DNA from: Pseudomonas frederiksbergensis
GTDB taxonomy: Bacteria > Pseudomonadota > Gammaproteobacteria > Pseudomonadales > Pseudomonadaceae
Length of the DNA: 64,000 nucleotides
Reading direction: 5' to 3'
NCBI RefSeq assembly: GCF_003732705.1
Contig: NZ_MOBR01000043.1
Coordinates: 204,377 to 268,376, forward strand
The translations under genes and the position numbers were made by a program. Position 1 is the first letter of the stretch. The number at the start of each line of letters is the position of its first letter. A model generated the notes under the pieces. That model ran no database searches and had not been told where the DNA came from. It saw only the letters and a program-made list of their open reading frames with translations. Shown one piece after another: positions 26,636 to 36,274 of this stretch.

Positions 26636-27856
26636 ATGCCCATGCTGCCGTTACGCATTTTGGTTCTTGGCGACAACGCCTTCCATCGTTCGATTGCGGT
26701 CAACATGCTGTGGCAATCCGGGTGCCAGGAAGTCTTCGTGGCCGCCGATTGCGCGCAGGCGCTGGCGACGCTTAAGCAGGTCGGACCGGTGGATATCACC
26801 CTGTGCGATATGCGCATGGACGGCGTGGACAGCCTGGAGCTGCTACAACGCGTGGGCCGATCCCGTCTGGCGGGATCGATCATCATCAGCAGCAGCTCGT
26901 TGTCGGCAGATGTGCGTCGGGCGGTGGGGCAGTTGGTTTCGCTGTTGGGGATGGTGCTGCTGGGCGAGGTTGGCGAGCCGCTGCAATTCGGTGCGCTGCA
27001 GCAATTACTGGCAAAACATGTGAATGAGCCTGTTGATGAACCTGTCGTGTCGGCTGTTGCGGTGATAGTCACAGAAGCGGAGGTGCGCCAGGCACTTGTC
27101 GACCAACAGTTGCAGACTTACTTCCAGCCCAAATTCAACCTGCTGACCGGTGAAGTGTGCAGTAGCGAAGCCTTGGCCCGTTGGCACCATCCGTTCAAAG
27201 GGGTACTGCCACCAGCGGTGTTCCTGCCGATTATCGAGCGTTGCGGGTTGTTGGATGATCTGCTGTTTCTTCAACTGGAACAGGGGTTGAGGCTCCAGCG
27301 CCAGGCACTCGATCAAGGGTTTGCGCTAAACATCTCCTTCAATCTGCACGCAGCACAACTGATCAATACCGAACTCACCTGCCGCATCAAATCGTTTCTC
27401 GCTGCCCATGATTTGCCCGGTTCAGGGTTGACGTTCGAACTGACCGAAACCGGGCTGCTGGAAGCACCTGCGATTAGTCTGGAAAGCCTGGTGCGCCTGC
27501 GGATGATGGGTTGCAGTCTGTCTATCGATGATTTCGGCGCGGGGTTTTCGTCGCTGCAGCGGCTGTGCCAATTGCCGTTTAACGAAATCAAACTCGACGC
27601 CGAATTCGTTCGAGGGCTCAAGCAAGAACCCCGCTGCCGCGCGGTCATCAGCAGCACCTTGGCGCTGGGCGAAGCGCTGGGCATGACGGTGGTGGTGGAA
27701 GGGATCGAAACTGAAGAACAACGTCAGGTATTGCTGGAACTTGGGTGTACTCAAGGGCAGGGCTACTTGTGCGCGCGACCGATGACGGCGACGGGTTTAT
27801 TGAAGTGGCTGGATCTTCAGAAACTTGGAGCTGTTAGTTGCTCTTTAAGTGATTGA
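26636..27856 (+). CDS. second REC-EAL protein (RocR paralogue) with a divergent receiver domain
   Basis: A 406-residue protein with a receiver-like domain and an EAL domain. The EAL side looks catalytically complete: E178 (EAL), N236 (FNLHAAQ), E268 (FELTE), D298-D299 (DDFGAGFSS), K319 (IKLD), E355 (VEGIE) and Q375 (QGQGY). The receiver keeps D58 (TLCDMRMDG) but lacks the conserved lysine: the place of LSKP in its paralogue reads LLGEVGEP. Its signalling may thus differ from the first copy. It lies between the heptad sites at 26541 and those before the adhesin. The ATG at 26642 is an alternative start. Confidence 0.87.
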   Translation: MPMLPLRILVLGDNAFHRSIAVNMLWQSGCQEVFVAADCAQALATLKQVGPVDITLCDMRMDGVDSLELLQRVGRSRLAGSIIISSSSLSADVRRAVGQLVSLLGMVLLGEVGEPLQFGALQQLLAKHVNEPVDEPVVSAVAVIVTEAEVRQALVDQQLQTYFQPKFNLLTGEVCSSEALARWHHPFKGVLPPAVFLPIIERCGLLDDLLFLQLEQGLRLQRQALDQGFALNISFNLHAAQLINTELTCRIKSFLAAHDLPGSGLTFELTETGLLEAPAISLESLVRLRMMGCSLSIDDFGAGFSSLQRLCQLPFNEIKLDAEFVRGLKQEPRCRAVISSTLALGEALGMTVVVEGIETEEQRQVLLELGCTQGQGYLCARPMTATGLLKWLDLQKLGAVSCSLSD

Positions 27857-27873
27857 GCAAGTGGTGAGAGGAG

Positions 27874-27908
27874 TGAGAAATTTCCTACAAACAGCCGGAA
27901 ATTTCCTA
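27874..27908. promoter_or_regulatory. two inverted heptad pairs upstream of the adhesin gene
   Basis: TGAGAAATTTCCTA (27874-27887) and CCGGAAATTTCCTA (27895-27908) stand exactly 21 bases apart, each with a perfect TTTCCTA right half. They lie 143 bases before the adhesin start codon and just after the second REC-EAL gene, so they most likely serve the adhesin. No confident -10/-35 pair was recognised in the following 140 bases. Confidence 0.62.
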
Positions 27909-28050
27909 ACTTAATTAGTTTTTAAAGTCGAGACAATACGTTCCATTGAATGCTTGGTGCTGCCTGGGTTTATTTAAAACGAAGATCAAGTTGTCATCGG
28001 CTTGGAGTTAAGGCGTCGTTTGTAAACAGGATCTGTAAATCAAGGATTAA

Positions 28051-31000
28051 ATGAAAAGCGGAAGTCATCACGCCATGGATGACGCGTGTTTCGGAGGTTG
28101 GCTCAACGCCAATTCACTAATGAATAGAATATTTTCGGTTGTCTGGAATACATCGTTGTGTTGCTGGGTAGTGGCTTCGGAACTTGCCAGCAAGAAGACC
28201 AAGAGGGGGCAGGCGGGGCAGCGTAAACGGGGGTTTAATCCACTTTTTGCATTGAAGGGGAAATCCCGTGCGCTGAGTGTGCTTGCGGTTGCTTTGGGTC
28301 TGACTGTTGGATGGTCTGAGCCAGGGTACGCATGGCTTTATTTTGCTAACTCTTCTGCTAGCTCATGTACGGGCACCGCGAGTGGTACCGTGGGTCGGAC
28401 CGCCGTCTCGGGGACAATTACAGATCCAACTTCCGGCGCTGGCGCTTATATAAACGTTGCCGGTTGCAATTCATCCGGTGGGTCCTACAGTGGAGCCACT
28501 GTTTATGGCAGCTTTTCTGCCGTGACCGGGCTCGGTGGAGCAGTATTCGGCTATTCTGCCAGCGCCGGCCAGTGGGCTACCGCGATAGGGTTGGAAACCA
28601 ATGCGTCGGGTATTGCAAGTGTCGCATTGGGTTACGGTAGCGTTGCGAATAATCTCAACAGCGTGGCCATCGGTGGCTCGGCCTCCGGAACCGGCACTAC
28701 TTCGCTTCTGGTAGCCGACTCCACCACAGCGTCCGCCGCGGGCGCTGTTGCCATCGGGAGTAACACAACTCGTGGGGCCCAGGCCCGGGCCGCCGATTCT
28801 ATCGCTCTGGGTGGCCAATCAACGGTGCTGGCGGCTGCCAACTCCGGTGTTGCAATCGGGCAACTGGCAACCGTGAACGTCGCCAACAGCGTGGCACTCG
28901 GCTCAAACTCATTAGCCACTGGCACTACTCTGGCGACCGCCGCTTATGGTGTTGGCGGCGTGGCGACGGCAGGCGGTGAAGTGAACGTCGCCAATGGCGC
29001 CAACGGCCGACGCATGACCGGTCTTGCCGCCGGTGCCAGTGCGACTGATGCCGTCAATGTCAGCCAACTGAATAAAGTGGGGCAGGACTCGGCGACCGCC
29101 CTGGGCGGCGGCGCGGCGCTCAATGCAACCACCGGGGCATGGACGGCGCCGAGCTATTCCACCAACAGCATCAACGCCGTCGGGACCAGTACCGGTCCGC
29201 TGATCAGCACCAGCGTCGGCGCGGCATTGGCCAATCTCAATACCAGTCTGACCAACACCGCCGCCGTCGCGGTGAAATACGACGACGCCAGCACCAAGAC
29301 CCAAGTGACCTTCAACCCGGCGGGTACTGCGGTCAAGTTGACCAACGTTGCGGTCGGTGTCTTGAACGCAACCAGCACCGATGCTGTAAACGGCAGCCAA
29401 TTGTTTGCGGCCAGTCAGAACACGGCAACAGCCCTGGGCGGCGGTGCGGCAGTCAATGCAACCACCGGGGCATGGACGGCGCCGAGCTACTCCACCAACA
29501 GCATCAGCGTGAACGGCACCAACACCGGCCCGTTAGTCAGCACCAACGTCGGCGCGGCGTTGACCAACCTCAATACCAGTCTGACCAACACCGCCGCTGT
29601 GGCGGTGAAATACGACGACGCCAGCACCAAGACTCAAGTGACCTTCAACCCGGCAGGCACTTCGGTCAAGTTGACCAACGTTGCGGCCGGTACCTTGAAC
29701 GGCACCAGCACCGATGCGGTGAACGGCTCACAGTTGTTCGCCACCAACCAAACTGTCGACAACCTCGTCAACAACGGCGCCGGCGTGAAGTATTTCCACA
29801 GCAACTCGATTCTCGCCGACAGCAGCGCAACCGGTCAGGACAGTGTGGCCATCGGCCCGGCGGCGAGTTCGACCGTGGCTAACGGTGTGGCACTCGGTTC
29901 GAACTCATTGGCCACCGGCGCGACCTTGGCTAATGCGGCTTATGGCGTCGGCGGCGCCGCGACCGGGGGCGAAGTGAACATCGCCAATGGTGCCAATGGG
30001 CGTCGCCTTACCGGTCTTGCCGCCGGCTCCAACGCGACGGATGCCGTCAACGTCAGCCAACTCAATCAATCCGGCCAGAACACGGCGACCGCTCTGGGTG
30101 GCGGCGCGGCACTTGATGCGACCACGGGGGCATGGACGGCGCCGAGCTATTCCACCAATAGCATCAGTGTGAACGGCACTAACACCGGCCCGTTAGTCAG
30201 CACTAACGTTGGCGCGGCATTGACCAGCCTCAACACTAGTCTGACCAACACCGCCGCTGTGGCGGTGAAATACGACGATGCCAGCACCAAGACTCAAGTG
30301 ACCTTCAATCCGGCAGGCACTTCGGTCAAGTTGACCAACGTTGCGGTCGGTGTCTTGAACGCTACCAGCACCGATGCTGTGAATGGCAGCCAATTGTTTG
30401 CGGCCAGTCAGAACACGGCAACAGCCCTGGGCGGCGGTGCGGCAGTCAATGCAACCACCGGGGCATGGACGGCGCCGAGCTATTCCACCAACAGCATCAG
30501 CGTTAACGGCACCAACACCGGCCCGTTAGTCAGCACCAACGTCGGCGCGGCGTTGACCAACCTCAATACCAGCCTGACCAACACCGCCGCCGTCGCGGTG
30601 AAATACGACGACGCCAGCACCAAGACCCAAGTGACCTTCAACCCGGCGGGTACTGCGGTCAAGTTGACCAACGTCGCGGCCGGCACCTTGAACGGCACCA
30701 GCACCGATGCGGTGAACGGCTCGCAGTTGTTCGCCACCAACCAAACTGTCGACAACCTCGTCAACAACGGCGCCGGCGTGAAGTATTTCCACAGCAACTC
30801 AACCCTCGCCGACAGCAGCGCAACCGGTCAGGACAGCGTGGCCATCGGCCCGGCGGCGAGTTCGACCGTGGCTAACGGTGTGGCGCTCGGCTCGAACTCT
30901 TTGGCCTCGGGCGCGACCTTGGCTAATGCGGCTTATGGCGTCGGCGGCGCCGCGACCGGGGGCGAGGTGAACATCGCCAATGGTGCCAATGGGCGTCGTA

Positions 31001-34000
31001 TCACCGGTCTTGCCGCCGGCTCCAGTGCAACGGATGCCGTCAACGTCAGCCAACTCAATCAATCCGGCCAGAACACGGCAACCGCTCTGGGTGGCGGCGC
31101 GGCGCTTGATGCGACCACGGGGGCATGGACGGCGCCGAGCTATTCCACCAGCAGCATCAGCGTCAACGGCACCAACACCGGCCCGTTAGTCAGTACCAAC
31201 GTCGGCGCGGCGTTGACCAACCTCAATACCAGTCTGACCAACACCGCCGCTGTGGCGGTGAAATACGACGACGCCAGCACCAAGACTCAAGTGACCTTCA
31301 ACCCGGCAGGCACTTCGGTCAAGTTGACCAACGTTGCGGCCGGTACCTTGAACGGCACCAGCACCGATGCGGTGAACGGCTCACAGTTGTTCGCCACCAA
31401 CCAAACCGTCGACAACCTCGTCAACAACGGCGCCGGCGTGAAGTATTTCCATAGCAACTCGATTCTTGCCGACAGCAGCGCAGCCGGTCAGGACAGCATC
31501 GCTGTTGGCCCGGCCGCCAGTTCGACCGCCGCCAATGCAGTGGCCATCGGCAACGGCGCCATCGCCGGAACCGCCAATTCCATCGCACTGGGCAACGGCG
31601 CCACCACCGCAACGGCCAACGCCACCGCGAATGGCGTGATCAATGGCGCCACCTTCAATTACGCCGGTGCGACTCCGACTGGCGTACTGAGCGTGGGCAG
31701 CGTTGGCAGCGAGCGGCAGATTACCAACGTGGCAGCGGGGCGGGTGTCGGCAACCAGTACCGACACGGTCAACGGCAGTCAGTTGTTCTCAACCAACAGC
31801 GCGGTCGATGGGCTGGGGACGCAAGTCAACAACCTCGTCAACAACGGCGCCGGCGTGAAGTATTTCCACAGCAACTCGATTCTCGCCGACAGCAGCGCAA
31901 CCGGTCAGGACAGTGTGGCCATCGGCCCGGCGGCGAGTTCGACCGTGGCTAACGGTGTGGCGCTCGGCTCGAACTCATTGGCCACCGGCGCGACCTTGGC
32001 CAACGCGGCTTATGGCGTCGGCGGCGCGGCGACCGGAGGCGAAGTGAACATCGCCAATGGCGCCAATGGGCGTCGCATCACCGGTCTTGCCGCCGGCTCC
32101 AACGCGACGGATGCCGTCAACGTCAGCCAACTCAATCAATCCGGCCAGAACACGGCGACCGCTCTGGGTGGCGGCGCGGCGCTTGATGCGACGACGGGTG
32201 CATGGACGGCACCGAGCTATTCCACCAACAGCATCAGCGTCAACGGCACCAACACCGGCCCGTTAGTCAGCACCAACGTCGGCGCGGCGTTGACCAACCT
32301 CAATACCAGTCTGACCAACACCGCCGCTGTGGCGGTGAAATACGACGACGCCAGCACCAAGACTCAAGTGACCTTCAACCCGGCAGGCACTGCGGTCAAG
32401 TTGACCAACGTTGCGGCCGGCACCTTGAACGGCACCAGCACCGATTCGGTGAACGGCTCGCAATTGTTCGCAACCAACCAAACTGTCGACAACCTCGTCA
32501 ACAACGGCGCCGGCATCAAATATTTCCATGGCAACTCAACCCTCGCCGACAGCAGCGCGACCGGTCAGGACAGCGTGGCCGTAGGCCCGGCCGCGAGCTC
32601 TACCGCCGCTGACAGCGTGGCGCTGGGCAGTCACTCGTCGGCCACTGGCACGACCCTGGTCAACGCCGCTTATGGCGTCGGTGGCGCGGCGACGGGAGGC
32701 GAAGTCAACATTGCCAATGGCGCAGACGGTCGTCGTCTGACGGGCCTTGCTGCCGGTTCCAGCAACACCGATGCGGTGAACGTCAGCCAACTCAACCTGA
32801 CCGGCCAAAGTGCCGCACTGGCGCTGGGCGGCGGTGCGCAACTCGATGCAACCACGGGCGTGTGGACAGCGCCCGGTTACGTGACCAACAGCATCAACGC
32901 GACCGGGGCCAACACCGGCCCGCTGACCAGCAACAACGTCGGCGCGGCATTGACCAGCCTCAACACTAGTCTGACCAACACCGCCGCCGTCGCGGTGAAA
33001 TACGACGACGCCACCAAAGCTCAGGTGACCTTCAATCCGGCGGGCACTGCGGTCAAGTTGACCAATGTTGCAGCCGGCACCTTGAACGGCACCAGCACCG
33101 ACGCGGTGAACGGCAGCCAATTGTTCGCCACCAACGAAGCCGTGGATAACATCATTAACAGCGGCACCGGTATCAAGTATTTCCACGCCAACTCAACCCT
33201 CGCCGACAGTACCGCGACCGGCCTGAACAGCATGGCCATCGGTCCGCAGTCCATCGCTACAGGTGCCTATTCGTTCGCCGCAGGTCCAGGTGCCAATGTC
33301 GCCGCGGATGGCGGTCTGGCGCTGGGGCATCAGAGTCAGGTCCAGGTCGCGGGCGGTATCGCATTGGGCGAAGGCTCGGTCGCGGACCGGGCCCTGGCAC
33401 CAGCCACCGGCACGATCCCGGTCGGCAGCGGGGCGATCATTTATGACACCTCGGATGCGACCTTGCTGGGTTCGGTTTCGGTGGGCAAGGCCGGCAGCTA
33501 TCGGCAGATCACCAACGTGGCGGACGCCACCGACGATCACGACGCCGTGACCCTGCGTCAATTGACCGGGGCGATGGGTTCCTTGAGTTCCACCGGCACC
33601 CTCTATTTCCACGCCAATTCGACGAACCCGGTGGACTCACTGGCCAGCGGCGCGGAGTCGATTGCGGTCGGTCCGGCCACCGTAGTCAACGGCGACAACG
33701 GCATTGGTCTCGGTAATCAGGCCACTGTCGGGCAAGCCGCCGCCGGTGGCATTGCCATCGGGCGCAATACCCAAGTGTTGCAGGCTTCCGGTATCGCCAT
33801 GGGCAGCGCGGCCCAGGCGTCAGCGGAGCAATCGGTGGCGTTGGGTGCCGGTGCCAATGCCAGCCAGGCCATGAGCGTGGCGCTGGGCTCAAGTTCGGTG
33901 ACCACGGTCGGCGCCGAGACGAATTACAGCGCCTATCGATTAGCGACTGCGCAGACCTCGGTCGGCGAGGTCGGCATCGGCACGGCGCTGGGCAATCGCA

Positions 34001-35268
34001 AGCTCACTGGAGTGGCGGCGGGCACCCAGGACAACGATGCGGTCAACGTGGCGCAGCTGAAGTCGGTCGGCGATCAAGTGGATCAAAACACCACGGACAT
34101 CACCACCCTCGGCGGTCGTGTGGGCGGCCTCGAAACCCTTATCGGCGCCGGCGGCGGCATCAAGTATTTGCACGTCAACTCCACCAACGCCGACTCCGCG
34201 GCCACCGGGACTGACTCCATGGCGTTGGGCTCCCAGGCCCAGGCGTCGGGTAATGGCTCGGTGGCGATGGGCAACGGCGCCAAAGCCTCTGCTGACGGCA
34301 GTGTGGCAGTGGGCAGCGGCGCCAGCGATGAAGGCCGAGGTGCAGAGACCTACAGCGGCAAGTATTCGGGGGCCAACAACGTGACTTCGGGCACGGTGTC
34401 TGTGGGCAATACGGCGACGGGTGCGACCCGGACGGTCAGCAATGTCGCCGACGGCAAGGATGCCAACGATGCCGTCAACGTGCGGCAGCTCGACGGAGCG
34501 GTTGCCGAATCCAAGCAGTACACGGATGACTCGATCGCCAATCTCAATGGCGCTGCGCTTGAGCAAGGTGCGCGCATCAGCACCGTCGAGGGCGATGTCT
34601 CCAACATCAAGAACGGCACCGACGGCATGTTCCAGGTGAACAACGACAGCGCGGCAGCCAAGCCGAAAGCCACGGGCGTCAATTCGATAGCCGGCGGGGC
34701 AGGGGCGGTGGCATCGGGGAAAAACAGCGCGGCAGTCGGCACCCAGTCTCAGGCCACCGGGGAAAATTCGGTGGCCATCGGCAACGGCGCCAAGGCGACC
34801 GCCAGGAACGCCACGGCACTGGGCGCCAATTCGGTGGCTGATCGCGAGAACAGCGTGTCGATGGGCAGCGTCGGCAACGAACGGCAGCTCACCAACATCG
34901 CGGCTGGCACCAGTGGCACGGACGCGGTGAACGTCGATCAGTTGACCAAGAGCGTGGCGGGCCTCACCGACAGCGCGAATGCCTACACCGACCAACGTTA
35001 TTCGGATCTGAAAAATGACATCAAGAAGCAAGACGAAATTCTCAGCGCGGGGATTGCCGGTGCCATGGCCATGGCCAGTTTGCCGCAGTCCTACTCTCCG
35101 GGCGCAAGCATGACCACGGCGGCGGCGAGTACCTATCGCGGTCAATCGTCGGTTGCCTTCGGTGTTTCACATTTGTCCGGCAATGGACGGTGGTTGACCA
35201 AATTGCAAGGAAGTACGGACACCCAGCGCAATGTCGGCGTGGCGGTGGGGGTGGGTTACCAGTGGTGA
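28051..35268 (+). CDS. giant trimeric autotransporter adhesin (YadA/Hia type, type Vc secretion)
   Basis: A 2405-residue surface adhesin. The N-terminus holds an extended signal peptide region (MNRIFSVVWN...VVASELASKK, from residue 24) followed by a hydrophobic core ending near GYA (about residue 93). Then come YadA-like head repeats (SVALGxxS, AIGxxA), neck motifs (DAVNVSQL, DAVNGSQLF) and eight [KL]Y[FL]H.NS modules. The C-terminus is a YadA anchor domain of about 70 residues ending in GVGYQW. Translation is placed at 28051 because AAGGATTAA precedes it; the ATG at 28120, exactly at the signal region, has no nearby ribosome binding site. The gene follows strong heptad sites, and two envelope genes follow it. 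Confidence 0.95.
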   Translation: MKSGSHHAMDDACFGGWLNANSLMNRIFSVVWNTSLCCWVVASELASKKTKRGQAGQRKRGFNPLFALKGKSRALSVLAVALGLTVGWSEPGYAWLYFANSSASSCTGTASGTVGRTAVSGTITDPTSGAGAYINVAGCNSSGGSYSGATVYGSFSAVTGLGGAVFGYSASAGQWATAIGLETNASGIASVALGYGSVANNLNSVAIGGSASGTGTTSLLVADSTTASAAGAVAIGSNTTRGAQARAADSIALGGQSTVLAAANSGVAIGQLATVNVANSVALGSNSLATGTTLATAAYGVGGVATAGGEVNVANGANGRRMTGLAAGASATDAVNVSQLNKVGQDSATALGGGAALNATTGAWTAPSYSTNSINAVGTSTGPLISTSVGAALANLNTSLTNTAAVAVKYDDASTKTQVTFNPAGTAVKLTNVAVGVLNATSTDAVNGSQLFAASQNTATALGGGAAVNATTGAWTAPSYSTNSISVNGTNTGPLVSTNVGAALTNLNTSLTNTAAVAVKYDDASTKTQVTFNPAGTSVKLTNVAAGTLNGTSTDAVNGSQLFATNQTVDNLVNNGAGVKYFHSNSILADSSATGQDSVAIGPAASSTVANGVALGSNSLATGATLANAAYGVGGAATGGEVNIANGANGRRLTGLAAGSNATDAVNVSQLNQSGQNTATALGGGAALDATTGAWTAPSYSTNSISVNGTNTGPLVSTNVGAALTSLNTSLTNTAAVAVKYDDASTKTQVTFNPAGTSVKLTNVAVGVLNATSTDAVNGSQLFAASQNTATALGGGAAVNATTGAWTAPSYSTNSISVNGTNTGPLVSTNVGAALTNLNTSLTNTAAVAVKYDDASTKTQVTFNPAGTAVKLTNVAAGTLNGTSTDAVNGSQLFATNQTVDNLVNNGAGVKYFHSNSTLADSSATGQDSVAIGPAASSTVANGVALGSNSLASGATLANAAYGVGGAATGGEVNIANGANGRRITGLAAGSSATDAVNVSQLNQSGQNTATALGGGAALDATTGAWTAPSYSTSSISVNGTNTGPLVSTNVGAALTNLNTSLTNTAAVAVKYDDASTKTQVTFNPAGTSVKLTNVAAGTLNGTSTDAVNGSQLFATNQTVDNLVNNGAGVKYFHSNSILADSSAAGQDSIAVGPAASSTAANAVAIGNGAIAGTANSIALGNGATTATANATANGVINGATFNYAGATPTGVLSVGSVGSERQITNVAAGRVSATSTDTVNGSQLFSTNSAVDGLGTQVNNLVNNGAGVKYFHSNSILADSSATGQDSVAIGPAASSTVANGVALGSNSLATGATLANAAYGVGGAATGGEVNIANGANGRRITGLAAGSNATDAVNVSQLNQSGQNTATALGGGAALDATTGAWTAPSYSTNSISVNGTNTGPLVSTNVGAALTNLNTSLTNTAAVAVKYDDASTKTQVTFNPAGTAVKLTNVAAGTLNGTSTDSVNGSQLFATNQTVDNLVNNGAGIKYFHGNSTLADSSATGQDSVAVGPAASSTAADSVALGSHSSATGTTLVNAAYGVGGAATGGEVNIANGADGRRLTGLAAGSSNTDAVNVSQLNLTGQSAALALGGGAQLDATTGVWTAPGYVTNSINATGANTGPLTSNNVGAALTSLNTSLTNTAAVAVKYDDATKAQVTFNPAGTAVKLTNVAAGTLNGTSTDAVNGSQLFATNEAVDNIINSGTGIKYFHANSTLADSTATGLNSMAIGPQSIATGAYSFAAGPGANVAADGGLALGHQSQVQVAGGIALGEGSVADRALAPATGTIPVGSGAIIYDTSDATLLGSVSVGKAGSYRQITNVADATDDHDAVTLRQLTGAMGSLSSTGTLYFHANSTNPVDSLASGAESIAVGPATVVNGDNGIGLGNQATVGQAAAGGIAIGRNTQVLQASGIAMGSAAQASAEQSVALGAGANASQAMSVALGSSSVTTVGAETNYSAYRLATAQTSVGEVGIGTALGNRKLTGVAAGTQDNDAVNVAQLKSVGDQVDQNTTDITTLGGRVGGLETLIGAGGGIKYLHVNSTNADSAATGTDSMALGSQAQASGNGSVAMGNGAKASADGSVAVGSGASDEGRGAETYSGKYSGANNVTSGTVSVGNTATGATRTVSNVADGKDANDAVNVRQLDGAVAESKQYTDDSIANLNGAALEQGARISTVEGDVSNIKNGTDGMFQVNNDSAAAKPKATGVNSIAGGAGAVASGKNSAAVGTQSQATGENSVAIGNGAKATARNATALGANSVADRENSVSMGSVGNERQLTNIAAGTSGTDAVNVDQLTKSVAGLTDSANAYTDQRYSDLKNDIKKQDEILSAGIAGAMAMASLPQSYSPGASMTTAAASTYRGQSSVAFGVSHLSGNGRWLTKLQGSTDTQRNVGVAVGVGYQW
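29128..33180 (+). repeat. in-gene tandem modules of 333 and 660 bases (993-base compound unit)
   Basis: The anchor point ACCAC(C/G)GGGGCATGG and its variants recur at 29128, 29461, 30121, 30454, 31114, 32191 and 32851. Distances are 333, 660, 333, 660, 1077 and 660 bases, all multiples of three. The 333+660 pair forms a 993-base unit present about twice with near-identical DNA; the 1077 interval is 660 plus a 417-base insertion with extra head repeats. The near-identity at silent positions implies recent duplication or gene conversion. Confidence 0.88.
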
Positions 35269-35317
35269 TGGCCGTTTTTGATACGTCTCTATCCGACTTT
35301 TTCTCAGGCGAAACTCT

Positions 35318-36193
35318 ATGAACATGAAATCCATTTTCGTCGGCACGCTGATTACTCTGCTGGCGCTGGCCGGTTACGACAAGTTTCTGGCCAACAGACC
35401 GGCGGATGTCCCGCGCAACTGGCTCGACATTCCCGCTTTACCAGTGATTCATGATGCGATCTTCGAGCTGTCGCCGATGTTCGATGGCCAGCGCAATACG
35501 CCGGTGATGCAACAGCTTTGCGCATTGGCCCGGGGCGAAGTGAAGCAGGAGCAGGTCAACGTCTTCCTCAAGCAGCAAGGGGTCGACGCGCAAACGCTGC
35601 CCAAGCAGGGCAGTCCGTTCTCGCTGTTGATCAATGGCGACCAGGTGGGGCAAACCACGGCGTGTGCGGCGTATCTGGCGACGACCGTGTTGTCGCCGGT
35701 CGATGTGACCGAGTTCATGCGCCCGGTGACGACGCCAGCGGCCAATGGGCAACCGGAGAAAACCGAGCTGCAAGTTGATAACGCGCTGTTGGCCTCGGCG
35801 CTGTCGATCAAGTTGGCTGAGGCGCGGGCCAATGCCGATGTGTTTGCCCTGATCGCCGCCGAGTTGCAACGCAGCCCCGGTTTGTCGATCCCGCAATACC
35901 GTGCGCGCGCCGGGCAGTTGTTTGCCCGCCTGGCACCGACTTACCTGCAACGGATCAAGGATCAACTGCCACCCGCGGACACGCAGTACAAGCTGCTGCA
36001 AATGGATGAAAGCCGCTTTGTGTTCAGCAGTTCCGCCGGCAGCGTCTTCGAGTTTGGCAGCAGCGGTCTGATCCTGAATCTGGGCGGTATCGCCTGGTAT
36101 GGCCAAGGCAAGTTGCTGGGGCGGGATTACCCGCTTCAGGTGGCGTACTTCTCGCCGATGGTCAGAGGGCTGCTGGCGCCGCCGCAATCGTGA
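35318..36193 (+). CDS. unknown membrane-anchored envelope protein, adhesin-linked
   Basis: A 291-residue protein with one N-terminal hydrophobic segment (about residues 5-24) and no lipobox. The rest is soluble and most likely periplasmic. I do not recognise a family. The start is 49 bases after the adhesin stop on the same strand, with no terminator seen between, so cotranscription is likely. Some trimeric autotransporters have a dedicated envelope helper gene downstream (for example SadB with SadA), and that role is a reasonable guess here. The ATG at 35324 is an alternative start. Confidence 0.7.
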   Translation: MNMKSIFVGTLITLLALAGYDKFLANRPADVPRNWLDIPALPVIHDAIFELSPMFDGQRNTPVMQQLCALARGEVKQEQVNVFLKQQGVDAQTLPKQGSPFSLLINGDQVGQTTACAAYLATTVLSPVDVTEFMRPVTTPAANGQPEKTELQVDNALLASALSIKLAEARANADVFALIAAELQRSPGLSIPQYRARAGQLFARLAPTYLQRIKDQLPPADTQYKLLQMDESRFVFSSSAGSVFEFGSSGLILNLGGIAWYGQGKLLGRDYPLQVAYFSPMVRGLLAPPQS

Positions 36194-36221
36194 TCCGCGA
36201 ACCCATGACCTCGCGATACAG

Positions 36222-36243
36222 CAGGGTGGTGAATTCCACCCTG
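36222..36243 (+). other. hairpin between the two envelope genes
   Basis: CAGGGTGG and CCACCCTG form a perfect 8-base stem with a 6-base loop (TGAATT) in the 81-base gap. No T-run follows, so it is probably not a strong terminator. Confidence 0.4.
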
Positions 36244-36274
36244 TCGCTTCCATCTGCTGAATAGGTGAGACGAA

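Noticed and set aside
29128..33180. Tandem duplication of separate genes
   Set aside because: All module lengths are multiples of three and the frame is continuous from the signal region to the YadA anchor, so it is one gene.
33940..35145. 401-codon open frame on the minus strand
   Set aside because: Antisense to the adhesin; the repeats of the adhesin create several such frames.
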